A DNA stretch of 64,000 bases from Eubacteriales bacterium (lineage in GTDB: Bacteria > Bacillota > Clostridia > Tissierellales > GPF-1). A program made the position numbers and the translations under genes. The stretch lies in assembly GCA_030625815.1 (NCBI GenBank), contig DAOUQF010000003.1:62001-126000 (forward strand), written 5' to 3'. The notes below the pieces were generated by a model, which saw nothing but the letters and a program-made list of their open reading frames with translations, was not told where the DNA came from and did not search any database. Positions 52,754 through 62,216 of the stretch are shown piece by piece; within the stretch, counting starts at the first letter, position 1; each line of letters begins with the position of its first letter.

Positions 52754-55700
52754 CTATAAAATTTTCAGTTCAGCAGCTTTGGAGATCGCCTGAACCCTGC
52801 TTTCAACCTCGAGTTTCTGGTAAATTCTACTCAAATGTGTCTTCACCGTACCCACGGTTATATATTCACATCGGCTGATCTCCCGATTGGAAAGCCCTTT
52901 TGATACCTGTCGCAGAATTTCGATTTCTCTGCGCGTCAAGATCGCATCGCGACCGTCATTTCCCCTTACATCATGCAATGAAATCTCTTTAATCCTTTCA
53001 CATTTCATCAATATCAAAGGGAGTATCCCCCGAATCAAGTTTGTGGCTTCATCCACGCGCTCAACTTTAACGTGCACATAGACCACCCCCACCAAAACAT
53101 GAAAGAACTGAATCGGTATGCAAAGAGCCACCAATTCTCCGTTTTCTTGTACTCTCATAAACCGATCCCCGGTACGGTGAACATAATTTATCACAATCTG
53201 ATCAACTTTCGACTTGTTTTGAATAGAAATGGGACAGGTGAGAGAAATCGTCTGCCGCCCCGCTTCCTTTTCATAAGCCAAAACCAGCTCGCCATGCTCT
53301 TGAAAAATAATCGCCCCATAGGTCATCTGAACCTTTTCAACCAAGCTTTCCAAGAAATATGGAATCAACTCCCGCTCATTCATCCCACTTGCCTTCTCAT
53401 TGAATACTTGTAAAAAACTCTGATTCGTATAATTTGCAAGCGTTGGTCTCGGAGAACAAGCCCACTGCACACTCAAAGTTGCAACGATAAAATCCGCTCC
53501 CCATTTTTCATACGAACAAAGCGCTTCTTTTTGATAAAAGCCTTTAAGCATCGGTTGCTCAATGCAACTTTTAGACGCGATTGCGTTCCCAACCGCCGCA
53601 AGAAGGAAATTTTCCTTTTGCACCGCCCTCGCAATCGCTTCATTATAGAGTCCCACCGACCGGGTTGCATCTCCAAAAACTTGATGATAAAGCCCTTGAA
53701 CGATCCGCAATCGCACTTTATGATTGTCCTCAGAATGGAGGCAGGTTTCTTCCAAGAAGTGCAGGTGTTCATGAATCAATTTGCTATTTTCCTCTTTACG
53801 CTGCCCATGGAGTCGCGGGTGCATTTCCAGTCGGATCAAAAGAAAATAAAAAACCACCTCCGGGTATATGATATGACCGAGCGCACGAAAAAGTTTGTCT
53901 TTGATAGATTCAGAAATCATAAATGCTTCCTCAATCTTCTCCATCAAGTAGCTTTCTTGCATTTTTGTCCATAGAATCACAAGGGTGAACGCCTCTTCAG
54001 GCTCAGTGGACGCGACAAACTTCTCTGCATCCAAGGCCTTGCCATGGATAAGAAAATCCACATGACTGTTCAATCCATCCGTGATAAAGGCTTGTGTAAA
54101 TTGATTTTCCGCAAGCCCCATCTCGGCAAGAAGAAGCAACTTTTCTTCCATTCTCCGACGGATAGATTGCAAGTTCTTTCCTTCTACAAATAACGCGAAC
54201 ATCAAAGCAGTCATCATATATTCGCTATTGATAATTTCTCCCATTTCCAGGCTCAACGCAATCGTTTTTTCCAGATTTTCAATCGTCTCTCCCAAAGGAT
54301 ACGTCCAATGATGAACAAAACTGAGCAGGAACGAAAGGACCCGAATACCCATCGGATCGTTTATTCCCTCTTGGAGATTATTCATGGCAGCATCTAATAA
54401 TTTTTTTCCTCTCTCCAAATCATGAACAATATGGTAAAAAACATAGCTGCTTGCCGCATATCCTATATTGAAATACTGTGAGTTTCCTTCCCTCGCTGAT
54501 AGAACCGCAATCTTTAATAGAACATACATAAAATGCTGCTCACTGACAATCTGCGCCGACGGCATCATCTGATAGTAAACTTGCAAGGGCAACGAAGTCT
54601 CCCCTTCCATCGGTTTCTCGGTTGCCGTAATCCGATCAATAAACGCCTTATCGTATAATCGATTGATCCATTTGATCTCTTGATCGATATCACTCTCTTG
54701 GTAATCACAACCTAGCAGTTCGAGCACTTCAATCCCAATGGCAAGTACTTGCTGATCCTCTCCTAGAAATGCGAGCATCTGCATAAAACTCAATTGAATT
54801 CTGCCACGCTCGGGCCCTTGCCCATATGTGCGCAATAACTCCAGATAGTTTTTTTGAGCAGACTCTCTATCATCAAGCTGATACTGACAAGTCATAAGCG
54901 ATAAAAGAACCGTTACGCTTAGCTCTTCTTGATCTTTAAAGGAAAAGGCATTCATCAACTCATTGCAGGCTTCGCAAATGAGCGTTGCATGCCGGAAGTT
55001 CGCAGTTTCGATGGATAGTCGAATGGCTTTGATTAATAAAGGCAACCATGCTTTTCTTTCTTCCACTGCCCATTCCAAACAATTGGTTTGGATCAAATGC
55101 GAAGTGAATCCCATCAAATTTTCACAACGGCCATCCTGAACAAAGTCGTATTGCGCGATCGCGTAATGATAAGACGCCGCTTGCCTTGTCTCAATCATTT
55201 GATACACGTATTCAAGAATAATATCATGCACAAAATTAAAAGAATTCTCCGACTCTCTCCTCACTATAAAAGATTTTTGAATGAGCGAATATGCAATGGC
55301 TTCAATTTCTGTACGCTGAAAAGGCAGCAATGCGTTCAATTTCTTCAGATTCGATCGTCCTTTGCAACATGATAAATATTGCAGAAAGAGCAACTCTTCC
55401 TCGCCCAACGATTTCACATTGTTCCGCATTATCTGCTCAATATTTTCTGGTGTTTCAATCAAATTTAAGCGGTTTAAGTCCATCCGACACGAGGTTTCGT
55501 CCTCAGCACAAATAAGTACGGCTTCCTGATTCAACATTTGAATTGCCTTTGTGATATAAAAAGGATTCCCCATGGTGATGCCATAAATGTATCTTGTAAC
55601 ATACGCCAAGTGTCTAATCTCATTTCCGAAATGGGTCTTTAACATCATTTGAATCTCTTCTTCGCCGAGGAAATCCAGTTGAATATGTAGCGCGAGCTTT

Positions 55701-56329
55701 TCAATTCTTTCAATTCTTTTTCTTGAAGATAGTATAAGTATCCATTTTTGATCCGGTTTTTTTGCAAGGTACGCAATTAAATCCAACGTTTCATTATCCG
55801 CCCACTGCAAGTCATCTACAAACAGAAACAATCGCCCAAAAACATCGGAAGCACAGACGAAAAATGACTTGGTCGCCTTCCGAATCTTATATTTGGTTTT
55901 ACTGTAATCGATGGAATTAAAAGTCCGATTCTCGTGAAAAATTTTCTTTGCCGTGTCGCTAAAGAGACAAAGATAGCCAAGATCCTTCCCAAGTTCCCTT
56001 TTAATTCTTCCAATTAAGTCCCGATAAGGTTTCCTCGGCAACAATAAAATATGATGAAAGAGTTCCTCAATCATTTCCCCAATCGCCGCAAAGGGTTCGG
56101 CCTCGCTCTGCATGTATTTCGCGTGCACTTGCAGACAGTCCGAATCATCATCAAATCTTTTCAACAAGGTTTCGATAAAAAACGTTTTCCCAATGCCCGC
56201 TTCCCCACAAACCAATATCGTATTTCTGTTTGTACCAGAAACATCTCGAACCATAGCTTCCGCCATCTCTAGTTCTTTTCTTCGACCAACTAAGCATATG
56301 TTTTTATTCAAAGTTGAGTTTTCTTTCAT
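52754..56329 (-). CDS. Large ATP-binding LuxR-family regulator (LAL/MalT type)
   Basis: 1191 residues from ATG 56329 (GGGTG upstream). N-terminal AAA/STAND ATPase: Walker A CGEAGIGKTFFIETLL (about 38-53) and Walker B RLFLFVDDLQWADNETLDLI (about 160-180). A long alpha-helical TPR-like region (about 400-960) follows, then a GAF-like segment (about 985-1110) and a C-terminal LuxR HTH, LTRREIEILRQVSKGLSNRE then ISRCEYITVGTVKTHLSRIY. Such proteins activate transcription when they bind an inducer and ATP. It lies directly upstream of the collar-SLH operon in the same orientation, with its own terminator, so it is the likely regulator of that surface protein. Confidence 0.9.
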   Translation of the reverse strand: MKENSTLNKNICLVGRRKELEMAEAMVRDVSGTNRNTILVCGEAGIGKTFFIETLLKRFDDDSDCLQVHAKYMQSEAEPFAAIGEMIEELFHHILLLPRKPYRDLIGRIKRELGKDLGYLCLFSDTAKKIFHENRTFNSIDYSKTKYKIRKATKSFFVCASDVFGRLFLFVDDLQWADNETLDLIAYLAKKPDQKWILILSSRKRIERIEKLALHIQLDFLGEEEIQMMLKTHFGNEIRHLAYVTRYIYGITMGNPFYITKAIQMLNQEAVLICAEDETSCRMDLNRLNLIETPENIEQIMRNNVKSLGEEELLFLQYLSCCKGRSNLKKLNALLPFQRTEIEAIAYSLIQKSFIVRRESENSFNFVHDIILEYVYQMIETRQAASYHYAIAQYDFVQDGRCENLMGFTSHLIQTNCLEWAVEERKAWLPLLIKAIRLSIETANFRHATLICEACNELMNAFSFKDQEELSVTVLLSLMTCQYQLDDRESAQKNYLELLRTYGQGPERGRIQLSFMQMLAFLGEDQQVLAIGIEVLELLGCDYQESDIDQEIKWINRLYDKAFIDRITATEKPMEGETSLPLQVYYQMMPSAQIVSEQHFMYVLLKIAVLSAREGNSQYFNIGYAASSYVFYHIVHDLERGKKLLDAAMNNLQEGINDPMGIRVLSFLLSFVHHWTYPLGETIENLEKTIALSLEMGEIINSEYMMTALMFALFVEGKNLQSIRRRMEEKLLLLAEMGLAENQFTQAFITDGLNSHVDFLIHGKALDAEKFVASTEPEEAFTLVILWTKMQESYLMEKIEEAFMISESIKDKLFRALGHIIYPEVVFYFLLIRLEMHPRLHGQRKEENSKLIHEHLHFLEETCLHSEDNHKVRLRIVQGLYHQVFGDATRSVGLYNEAIARAVQKENFLLAAVGNAIASKSCIEQPMLKGFYQKEALCSYEKWGADFIVATLSVQWACSPRPTLANYTNQSFLQVFNEKASGMNERELIPYFLESLVEKVQMTYGAIIFQEHGELVLAYEKEAGRQTISLTCPISIQNKSKVDQIVINYVHRTGDRFMRVQENGELVALCIPIQFFHVLVGVVYVHVKVERVDEATNLIRGILPLILMKCERIKEISLHDVRGNDGRDAILTRREIEILRQVSKGLSNREISRCEYITVGTVKTHLSRIYQKLEVESRVQAISKAAELKIL

Positions 56330-56513
56330 ATTTTCACCCAATTTCACCAAAATTTACCTTCTATACACTTATCTTACCATATATCCTTCTATTTCCCCTT
56401 GCTACGCCTTCTCTATTTAAAAATCCCAATAACTTTAAAAAGGCTGATGATGAATTCCTTCATCCCACATCCTTTCGCTTTCTTGCAATTCGACCCGTTT
56501 CCCAAAAATAAAA

Positions 56514-56536
56514 GAGCCCTGCATTTCGCAGAACCC
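56514..56536 (-). terminator. Terminator of the nucleoid-associated protein gene
   Basis: GGGTTCTGC-GAAAT-GCAGGGCTC with two wobbles, followed by TTTTATTTTTG on the minus strand, 17 bases after the stop. Confidence 0.8.
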
Positions 56537-56552
56537 TCACCGTAAATCAGCT

Positions 56553-57539
56553 TTATTTTCCCTCTAGCTTTTCGATATTCTTCAGTAGAATCTGTATCCT
56601 TCCATCCTCAGTCGTCTGGAATTCAATAAATTCCTCCTGATTTACCCGTTCCATGGGAACATGGATCTCAATCCCGTTGTCGGCCACAATCACGCGCTTC
56701 TTCGTATATTTCCGTTCCACTTTTTTATTCACGACCACATTTTTTTGAATGCCAGACGCTTCCATCTTTTCCTTAAAGGCCTTTTGCGCCTCCGGCTTAT
56801 CGTGAAATCCCCGCTCCACAATCTCATCCATATCGATTCCGCCCGATTCCCCGATGATTTCGGAGATGCATTTCTCGACCTCGTTGTTCTTTCGAATGTC
56901 CTCGTCATAGTAATAAGCGATCACTTCCGATACCGCGTCTTCAATCGTCTGCACTTTTTCAGACAGCGACGCCTCCATCTCCAGGTCAAAGATTTTATCA
57001 ATCACCGTGTCCTTCTCTCCAGAAATCATGGCCTGGCTCGAAATCAAACTCGCAATTCCCGCCTCCAGATAAAAGACGATTCCATCAGAGATTTTTTGAC
57101 TGGGGCTCGGCAGAATACTTTGATGCAAATGGATTCTGGTGGCAATCCCACCCTCTTCATACTCGATCTGATGGATATATCCCTTTTTATAGTCCAATTT
57201 GATCATGCCGACAATCTCAGCCCCGTCAACGGTTCCGTCAAAAAAGACAAGATCGCCCCCGCGAATGCCTTGGTCCGCATAAAGCTTATGGGCTTTCTTG
57301 GCATAAAAGGTACTGAAGGCAATTAAATCCCGTTCCTCCATATACTTCTTCAGCACCAAATTCTCTCCCTTTGCTTTTCCCAAACGAAGATTGGTGTCCC
57401 CTAAAATTTTCTTAGTATGCTTTTCAAAATACCCAAGCGCCAAATCATCGGTTTGCAGCGACTGGCCAATCACGGGTTCTTGCAACTCCTCATCGCATAA
57501 ATGAACGATGGCAGATCGTAGTATCAATTCACTTTCCAT
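56553..57539 (-). CDS. Nucleoid-associated protein of the NdpA/YejK family
   Basis: 328 residues. The order and motifs match the 37-kDa nucleoid-associated protein family: N-terminal IVHLCDEELQEPVIGQ, a middle RGGDLVFFDGTVDGAEIVGM, KLDYKKGY, and a C-terminal NGIEIHVPMERVN. Family members bind nucleoid DNA, but the exact role is not well known. ATG 57539 follows GGAGG by six bases. Single gene with its own terminator; the cluster of accessory genes starts just to its right. Confidence 0.85.
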   Translation of the reverse strand: MESELILRSAIVHLCDEELQEPVIGQSLQTDDLALGYFEKHTKKILGDTNLRLGKAKGENLVLKKYMEERDLIAFSTFYAKKAHKLYADQGIRGGDLVFFDGTVDGAEIVGMIKLDYKKGYIHQIEYEEGGIATRIHLHQSILPSPSQKISDGIVFYLEAGIASLISSQAMISGEKDTVIDKIFDLEMEASLSEKVQTIEDAVSEVIAYYYDEDIRKNNEVEKCISEIIGESGGIDMDEIVERGFHDKPEAQKAFKEKMEASGIQKNVVVNKKVERKYTKKRVIVADNGIEIHVPMERVNQEEFIEFQTTEDGRIQILLKNIEKLEGK

Positions 57540-57683
57540 GTTTATCCTCCTGTTCCGTACAAGTCAACCCGTCTATCATATCAGATTCTGCTGCCCTTTT
57601 ACATGCAAATACCACCTTGCACCATCCAATTGAACCTCACACCTCAAAGGTCTTTCATAGGGATAATTGTTCGGAACTACAGA

Positions 57684-58802
57684 TTACAACACACGATTCA
57701 TATGAGCTCGATCAAATTTTTGGTAATACTGACTCTGGCTCCATTCTTTATACCGCGCGTGACTCGGATGGGATTCATCCGCCATCACCTCAAGGAAATC
57801 TTCAAATCCGTATTCCCCTCCCACATCTTCAGGGGGTGCATCCCCTTCGCCTTCCAGACAGAGAATACCCGGAGTTTCGGGATCGTGCACAATCTTTTCC
57901 ACATCGATCAAATGAATCCAATTGTCCCCAAAATCGTAGACATAAATCATCTGATCCGTCATCCAATCTCTCAGCTGTCTACCGCTTTCCAACTCCATGC
58001 GCACATAGGGGTCTCCATATTCCAAATCTTCTTCACTCTCCACCAAACATAAGGTTGCCAGCATGCCCCGCGGATGATATCCTGGATGATTTTCCAATGA
58101 ATCATCTTTTTTTGCTAGCTCACCGAATAAATAATAGCTATGCAAATGATAACTCTTCCAGCCAAATACCGTTTGGATCACTCGATGAAAATCTTTAAAT
58201 GTCAAATAAAGCGGCACCTGCACCCGCCGCCAAACGGAAAGATTCTCAAAGTCCAACTGAATTTTCATAATCACCGCAGCGGTTTCCACCACAGCTTCCC
58301 CCGCAAATTCCGTTAAGAACGCAACCAACGCCTTTTTTGGCCAGATGTGATCCTTCCTCCAATCACCCACAATTCGCTTATTCACCTGCGTACTTGCCGT
58401 AATTTGAACCAATCCGTCTTCTCGGTAACGATGAAAATACCATTCCAAGTTCCGAACCGCGTAATTGAGCCTGGCAATCATCTTCTGGTCCTTGGTCTTG
58501 GTCAATACCAATTCTCCCATTTGCGCCAGATACTTCTCAATCACCGACGCCTTGATTCCTTCCGCCGCCCAAACCTTGGCAACCCCCTCTCGGATCACCG
58601 CATTCACGTTCTTCCAGTCCTTTGCTTTCAAGCCGTAAAAGGCAATTTTATATTGGGTTGAATCATGGACCAAAACCAGCATCTTTCGCCTGTCCACCGT
58701 TACCACATTGGCATGCCACGAATAAACCTCGTTTTCCGTTTCCATCTTCACAGGCTTCATCTTCAACTGATCCAATAATTTCTTTGTGCATTGCAGCTTC
58801 AT
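57684..58802 (-). CDS. pRiA4b ORF-3-family protein with an N-terminal extension
   Basis: 372 residues from ATG 58802, six bases after GGAGG. The C-terminal half is a pRiA4b ORF-3 / IS1096 TnpR-like domain: WRRVQVPLYLTFKDFHRVIQ, then TVFGWKSYHLHSYYLF, VYDFGDNWIH (about residues 285-294) and [18 protein letters not shown]. The N-terminal 175 residues are a second, unrecognised domain starting MKLQCTKKLLDQLKMK. The ORF-3 domain is common on plasmids and in accessory regions; its function is unknown. Lies just downstream of the second ORF-3-like gene, so they may be cotranscribed. Confidence 0.85.
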   Translation of the reverse strand: MKLQCTKKLLDQLKMKPVKMETENEVYSWHANVVTVDRRKMLVLVHDSTQYKIAFYGLKAKDWKNVNAVIREGVAKVWAAEGIKASVIEKYLAQMGELVLTKTKDQKMIARLNYAVRNLEWYFHRYREDGLVQITASTQVNKRIVGDWRKDHIWPKKALVAFLTEFAGEAVVETAAVIMKIQLDFENLSVWRRVQVPLYLTFKDFHRVIQTVFGWKSYHLHSYYLFGELAKKDDSLENHPGYHPRGMLATLCLVESEEDLEYGDPYVRMELESGRQLRDWMTDQMIYVYDFGDNWIHLIDVEKIVHDPETPGILCLEGEGDAPPEDVGGEYGFEDFLEVMADESHPSHARYKEWSQSQYYQKFDRAHMNRVL

Positions 58803-58803
58803 G

Positions 58804-58908
58804 CTATTCCTCCTCTTTGCTAAGGCATCATTTTTTATATTTCTTGCCGCTCCCGCATGGACAGGGATCATTCCTGCCGATTTTTACGTGCCGCTCTCTT
58901 GTTTTCCC
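58804..58908 (-). other. SEC-C zinc-motif tail of the upstream gene in the -1 frame, with an internal UGA
   Basis: The -1 frame relative to the gene ending at 58884 encodes [25 protein letters not shown], a UGA (58828-58830), then CLSKEEE and a TAG (58804-58806). This is an almost complete SEC-C motif ([13 protein letters not shown]) whose first of two final cysteines is UGA. The frame change point coincides with the heptamer G GGA AAA (58908-58902) read in the correct phase for -1 slippage. It could be decayed (one indel plus one nonsense), or a recoding event. The motif itself is unmistakable; the mechanism is not settled. Confidence 0.8.
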
Positions 58909-59726
58909 CTGTATTTGTCTTCTAAAATCACATAATTTTTATGCTTGATCTTGTCCCATTGCGTTTTCTGATACTGAATCGCCTTCAGCATGAAATTGAT
59001 AAATTCCGGATCATATTCCCGATAATCCACAAATTCCGAGAAATTGCTCATTCTTTCATAATCCGGATGCTCCTCATCCTGCAAGGCTTCCAAAAAAGTA
59101 TAGTACCCATGGATTCCCCCCACATCTTCCGGCGGAGCAGTTTCCGCCCCGTCTAAAAGGGTTGGAAATCCAAAGTAGTAATCATGTACAACCGCTTCCA
59201 GGTGAACGGTAAACCACCAATTGTCACCAAAATCATAATTGTAGCGAATCATCTGATGCGTTTCCAAATACTTGTCAATCTTTAGACCGCTCGGTTTGCG
59301 CACTGACACTTGAAGCCGCTGCTGATATTCTCTTTCAATTTTTGCCAGCTTCGGCGAAAGTGTTTTCAACCGCTCTGCATACCTCTTTTTATTCTTCCGA
59401 TAATCCTGATGTTCCAAAAACCACTCATCGTCATTCGTCACCACCCGATTCTCTTCTTCCAAACCAAAGGTGTACAAATGATACCCGTCACTTGGATATC
59501 CGCCCTGAAAATTCGTCACATTTTGAATTACATCATGCAATCTTTTGTAGGTTGCCCCCGCCGGCATCACCACTCTTCTCCAAATCAAGGGATTCGACCC
59601 TTCCAGTTCGATTCTAATGATATATGATTTCACCCGATTCTCCTCTCCATGCGCAATCCGAGCTCGATATCCCAGATCATTCTCGCAACTTTTATACCCC
59701 TCCATTCTATCATCAAGGTTCCCCAT
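58884..59726 (-). CDS. pRiA4b ORF-3-family protein, C-terminal tail out of frame
   Basis: 280 residues in the annotated frame. ORF-3-type domain: [20 protein letters not shown] at about 34-53, [31 protein letters not shown] at about 158-177 and [20 protein letters not shown]. The last residues (GKQESGT) differ from relatives, which usually end in a SEC-C zinc motif; that motif is present in the -1 frame (58804-58908). ATG 59726 follows GGAG. Overlaps the following gene's leader region. Confidence 0.82.
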   Translation of the reverse strand: MGNLDDRMEGYKSCENDLGYRARIAHGEENRVKSYIIRIELEGSNPLIWRRVVMPAGATYKRLHDVIQNVTNFQGGYPSDGYHLYTFGLEEENRVVTNDDEWFLEHQDYRKNKKRYAERLKTLSPKLAKIEREYQQRLQVSVRKPSGLKIDKYLETHQMIRYNYDFGDNWWFTVHLEAVVHDYYFGFPTLLDGAETAPPEDVGGIHGYYTFLEALQDEEHPDYERMSNFSEFVDYREYDPEFINFMLKAIQYQKTQWDKIKHKNYVILEDKYRGKQESGT

Positions 59727-59736
59727 TTAGTCACTC

Positions 59737-59835
59737 CTATTTTATCGAAACTTCGCATCACTTTTCCATTTCCAAGATTGTTGTCGTCTTTCCGGATCCC
59801 TTCATCCCGAACAACGCCATGACCAACAAAAGCAT
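59737..59835 (-). pseudogene. 5' fragment of a P-loop protein gene
   Basis: Encodes ...VMALFGMKGSGKTTTILEMEK, a UGA, then CEVSIK and a stop. The Walker A and the residues after it match the start of the intact P-loop gene at 62424-63065 (LFGIHASGKTTTIRELEKHC). Only the first 30 or so codons remain. It abuts, in the opposite direction, a 3' fragment of an AAA ATPase gene. Confidence 0.7.
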
Positions 59836-60058
59836 CGGCTCGCTTGAGACGGATTTCGTCGCTACAAAAACAAATGAAAAAATCTACTATCAGATTTCTG
59901 CTACAATCATGGATAAAAAAACAAGAGAGCGCGAATTGCGCCCTCTTCAATCCATTTCCGACAATTATCCCAAAATAATCCTCACCATGAATCAAACCGT
60001 TTTTAATGACTATTCCGGTATCAAGGTTCAAAATATCATCGGTTTTCTCCTTGAGTAA
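59831..60058 (+). pseudogene. 3' fragment of an AAA/DUF4143 ATPase gene
   Basis: Plus-strand frame encoding SLETDFVATKTNEKIYYQI, then a helix-rich ...TRERELRPLQSISDNYPKIIL and ...GIKVQNIIGFLLE, the C-terminal nuclease-like end common to AAA_14/DUF4143 ATPases of accessory regions. The ATPase core is missing. The fragment starts exactly where the broken P-loop gene on the other strand begins, so the junction is a rearrangement scar. Confidence 0.75.
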
Positions 60059-60064
60059 CTTACG

Positions 60065-60084
60065 GCCCTAATCAAGGGCTTTTT
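60065..60084 (+). terminator. Terminator of the former AAA ATPase gene
   Basis: GCCCT-AATCA-AGGGC followed by TTTTT, seven bases after the fragment's stop codon; still intact although the gene is not. Confidence 0.8.
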
Positions 60085-60091
60085 CCCCTCG

Positions 60092-60844
60092 TTACAGCAT
60101 CAGCAACTCATCCAAATCCTCATACCCGTTCTCATTGAACACATATCGTTTCACTTCACCGTCAACCGTAGCTGTAATCATCCCCACCACCTGGCCGGAT
60201 TTCTTTTTAAATGTCATTGGCAGCTCTCCAAAGAACGCCGAACCATATTCCGACTCCATGAAATCTTGACCGTTGAGATGAATGGCGTGAATAAAATTAA
60301 TGATATTCAGATCAATCTCTTCCTCCACAGTAAACGCCACCCGGTTAAGCCGTTCTTTTCCCCTCTGCCCTTCCAACTCGTTTTTCTCGTATGGAATGTC
60401 GCAATGCTCGCACCATTCCTTCATAATCCGCTCGTATCCCGCATCCCTGAAATCATACCATTCCTGCCGGACGTCAAATCGGTCAATCGCATAGTCAAAC
60501 CGTCCAAATGCCCCTTTTCCTCGAATCAATTGTAAAACTATCTCGCGGGCTTCTGCCCCCAGGTTATGAGCGAACGCTTTCATCAGCTCGTAGGTTTCCT
60601 GAGTTTTATTTTCCGGCAGAATAACCAATCGGTCCCCGCCATTAATTGCTTCCCAACCAAGCATAACCTGTTCCCGCGCCACCTCAGATAGATCTGCGAA
60701 TTCCTCTTCCGTCTCAAAACTTTCAGCATGCCGAATATCCTCCTCCGTGATCACAATCACTTCATCACTGACGCGATCATAATAGGACGCAAAGGTAAAA
60801 TCATTCGTGCAGTCCCACATTTGCGCAAAATCACTCAACTTCAT
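60092..60844 (-). CDS. UPF0158-family protein
   Basis: 250 residues. Matches the UPF0158 pattern: ESFETEEEFADLSEV, LGWEAINGGDRLVILPENKT, RGKGAFGRFDYAIDRFDVRQ and EWYDFRDAGYERIMKEWCEH in the first 150 residues. The C-terminal 90 residues add an unrelated domain (FTVEEEIDLNIINFIHAIHL...). Function unknown. ATG 60844 follows AGGGG. Confidence 0.85.
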   Translation of the reverse strand: MKLSDFAQMWDCTNDFTFASYYDRVSDEVIVITEEDIRHAESFETEEEFADLSEVAREQVMLGWEAINGGDRLVILPENKTQETYELMKAFAHNLGAEAREIVLQLIRGKGAFGRFDYAIDRFDVRQEWYDFRDAGYERIMKEWCEHCDIPYEKNELEGQRGKERLNRVAFTVEEEIDLNIINFIHAIHLNGQDFMESEYGSAFFGELPMTFKKKSGQVVGMITATVDGEVKRYVFNENGYEDLDELLML

Positions 60845-60913
60845 CGATTCATTCCCCTTTCCTCAACAGCATATTTGCACAGCTTAACCTAACGATCAAA
60901 ACTCGAGCCTGTC

Positions 60914-62128
60914 TTATCGGACTTGACTATTCAAAAAATCAACTGCCACCATGGCCATGGTTCTTGTGCAAAGTTTAATGTATTTTTCGTCCACAACAAA
61001 TCCGGGATTGTGCTTTGACACGTGCCCGCCTGTGCTGACCCAAATCAGGCAAGCGGGGGCAAGCTGCGAATACATCCCAAAATCCTCGCCCACCAAGAGA
61101 GGCTGCGCATCCGTTATCAGATAATCCTCCGGTACCCCGTCCGCAATCCCCTCATAGAGCTTCTCCGAATGGGTTTTAATGGTGTTGCACACAAACTTCG
61201 TAAAGTTTGGATCATTCAGCACAGAAGGGTATCCCTCATTAAAATCCAATTCACAACTTCCGCCCATGGCTATTGAGATACCATTGCAAATCCCTTCGAT
61301 TCGCTCAAGCATGGACGCTCTCGCTTCCGGTGTCAAATTCCGGAACATGCATGACATTTCCACCTTGTCCGCCACAATATTCTCCGCGTATCCCCCGCGG
61401 ATCACCCCGATATTCAGGGTCGAATTCGCCATGGGACTGATGTTTTTTGATACGATTCCATTCAAGGCGGTCACAACGGATGCGGCGATATTAATGGCGT
61501 CCACCCCTTCCTGTGGCGCTGAGGAATGAGCTGCCACCCCATTGACCGTAATCCCGTAACTATCCGTATACGCGGTAATATACCCCGAACCCGCGACAAT
61601 CTCACCCGGTGTATTCGTATCCACATGCAACGCAAAACAGGCATCTGGCACCTCATCCATCAGCCCGGCCTTGATCATTTGTCTGCCTCCGCTGTTGCCG
61701 CCAACTTCCTCCGCCGGTTGGAACACCAGCTTTACTTTGCCTCTCCAATGCGCTTTGGTTCGGTTCAAAATCTCCCCAACCGCCAGAAGGTTTGCGGTAT
61801 GCACGTCATGTCCGCAGGCATGCATGACATTCGGCACCTGAGATGCATACTCAAGCCCCGTTTTTTCCTGCACCGGCAGCGCGTCCATATCCGCACGCAG
61901 CATCAAAAACTTGCCCGGCTTTCCGCTGTCGATCCACGCAATCACCCCAGGCTCGCAGGGGCTCAGTTCATAGGGAATGCCGATCCGCTCCAATTCCCTG
62001 CACACCAGCTTTCTTGTCTCAAACTCCTGAAACGCCAATTCGGGATTCATATGAATCTCCCGTCGAATTGCTATGGTTTGCACTTCCAATTCATCTGTCA
62101 ATTGCATGACCTGTTCCACCAACTCCAT
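60914..62128 (-). CDS. M20-family amidohydrolase, second copy
   Basis: 404 residues from ATG 62128, seven bases after GGAGG. M20 motifs: LMLRADMDALPVQEK, HACGHDVHTANLLAVGEIL, QPAEEVGGNSGG and GEDFGMYSQL. The dimerisation domain has VAAHSSAPQEGVD. It is an N-acyl-amino-acid or indole-acyl amidohydrolase-like enzyme and differs clearly from the operon-encoded copy at 34998-36179, so it is not a recent duplicate. Stands alone. Confidence 0.92.
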   Translation of the reverse strand: MELVEQVMQLTDELEVQTIAIRREIHMNPELAFQEFETRKLVCRELERIGIPYELSPCEPGVIAWIDSGKPGKFLMLRADMDALPVQEKTGLEYASQVPNVMHACGHDVHTANLLAVGEILNRTKAHWRGKVKLVFQPAEEVGGNSGGRQMIKAGLMDEVPDACFALHVDTNTPGEIVAGSGYITAYTDSYGITVNGVAAHSSAPQEGVDAINIAASVVTALNGIVSKNISPMANSTLNIGVIRGGYAENIVADKVEMSCMFRNLTPEARASMLERIEGICNGISIAMGGSCELDFNEGYPSVLNDPNFTKFVCNTIKTHSEKLYEGIADGVPEDYLITDAQPLLVGEDFGMYSQLAPACLIWVSTGGHVSKHNPGFVVDEKYIKLCTRTMAMVAVDFLNSQVR

Positions 62129-62216
62129 CTTTACTCCTCCAGACATTTGTAATTTCTTTACACTTTTCTTTTCCTTCAGAATATCAAATAACTGGAACAA
62201 AACGCAAAAAAACTTA

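Noticed and set aside
57684-59726. Insertion sequence because of IS1096 TnpR-like naming
   Set aside because: There is no transposase and I see no terminal inverted repeats or target duplication; the ORF-3 domain occurs widely outside transposons.
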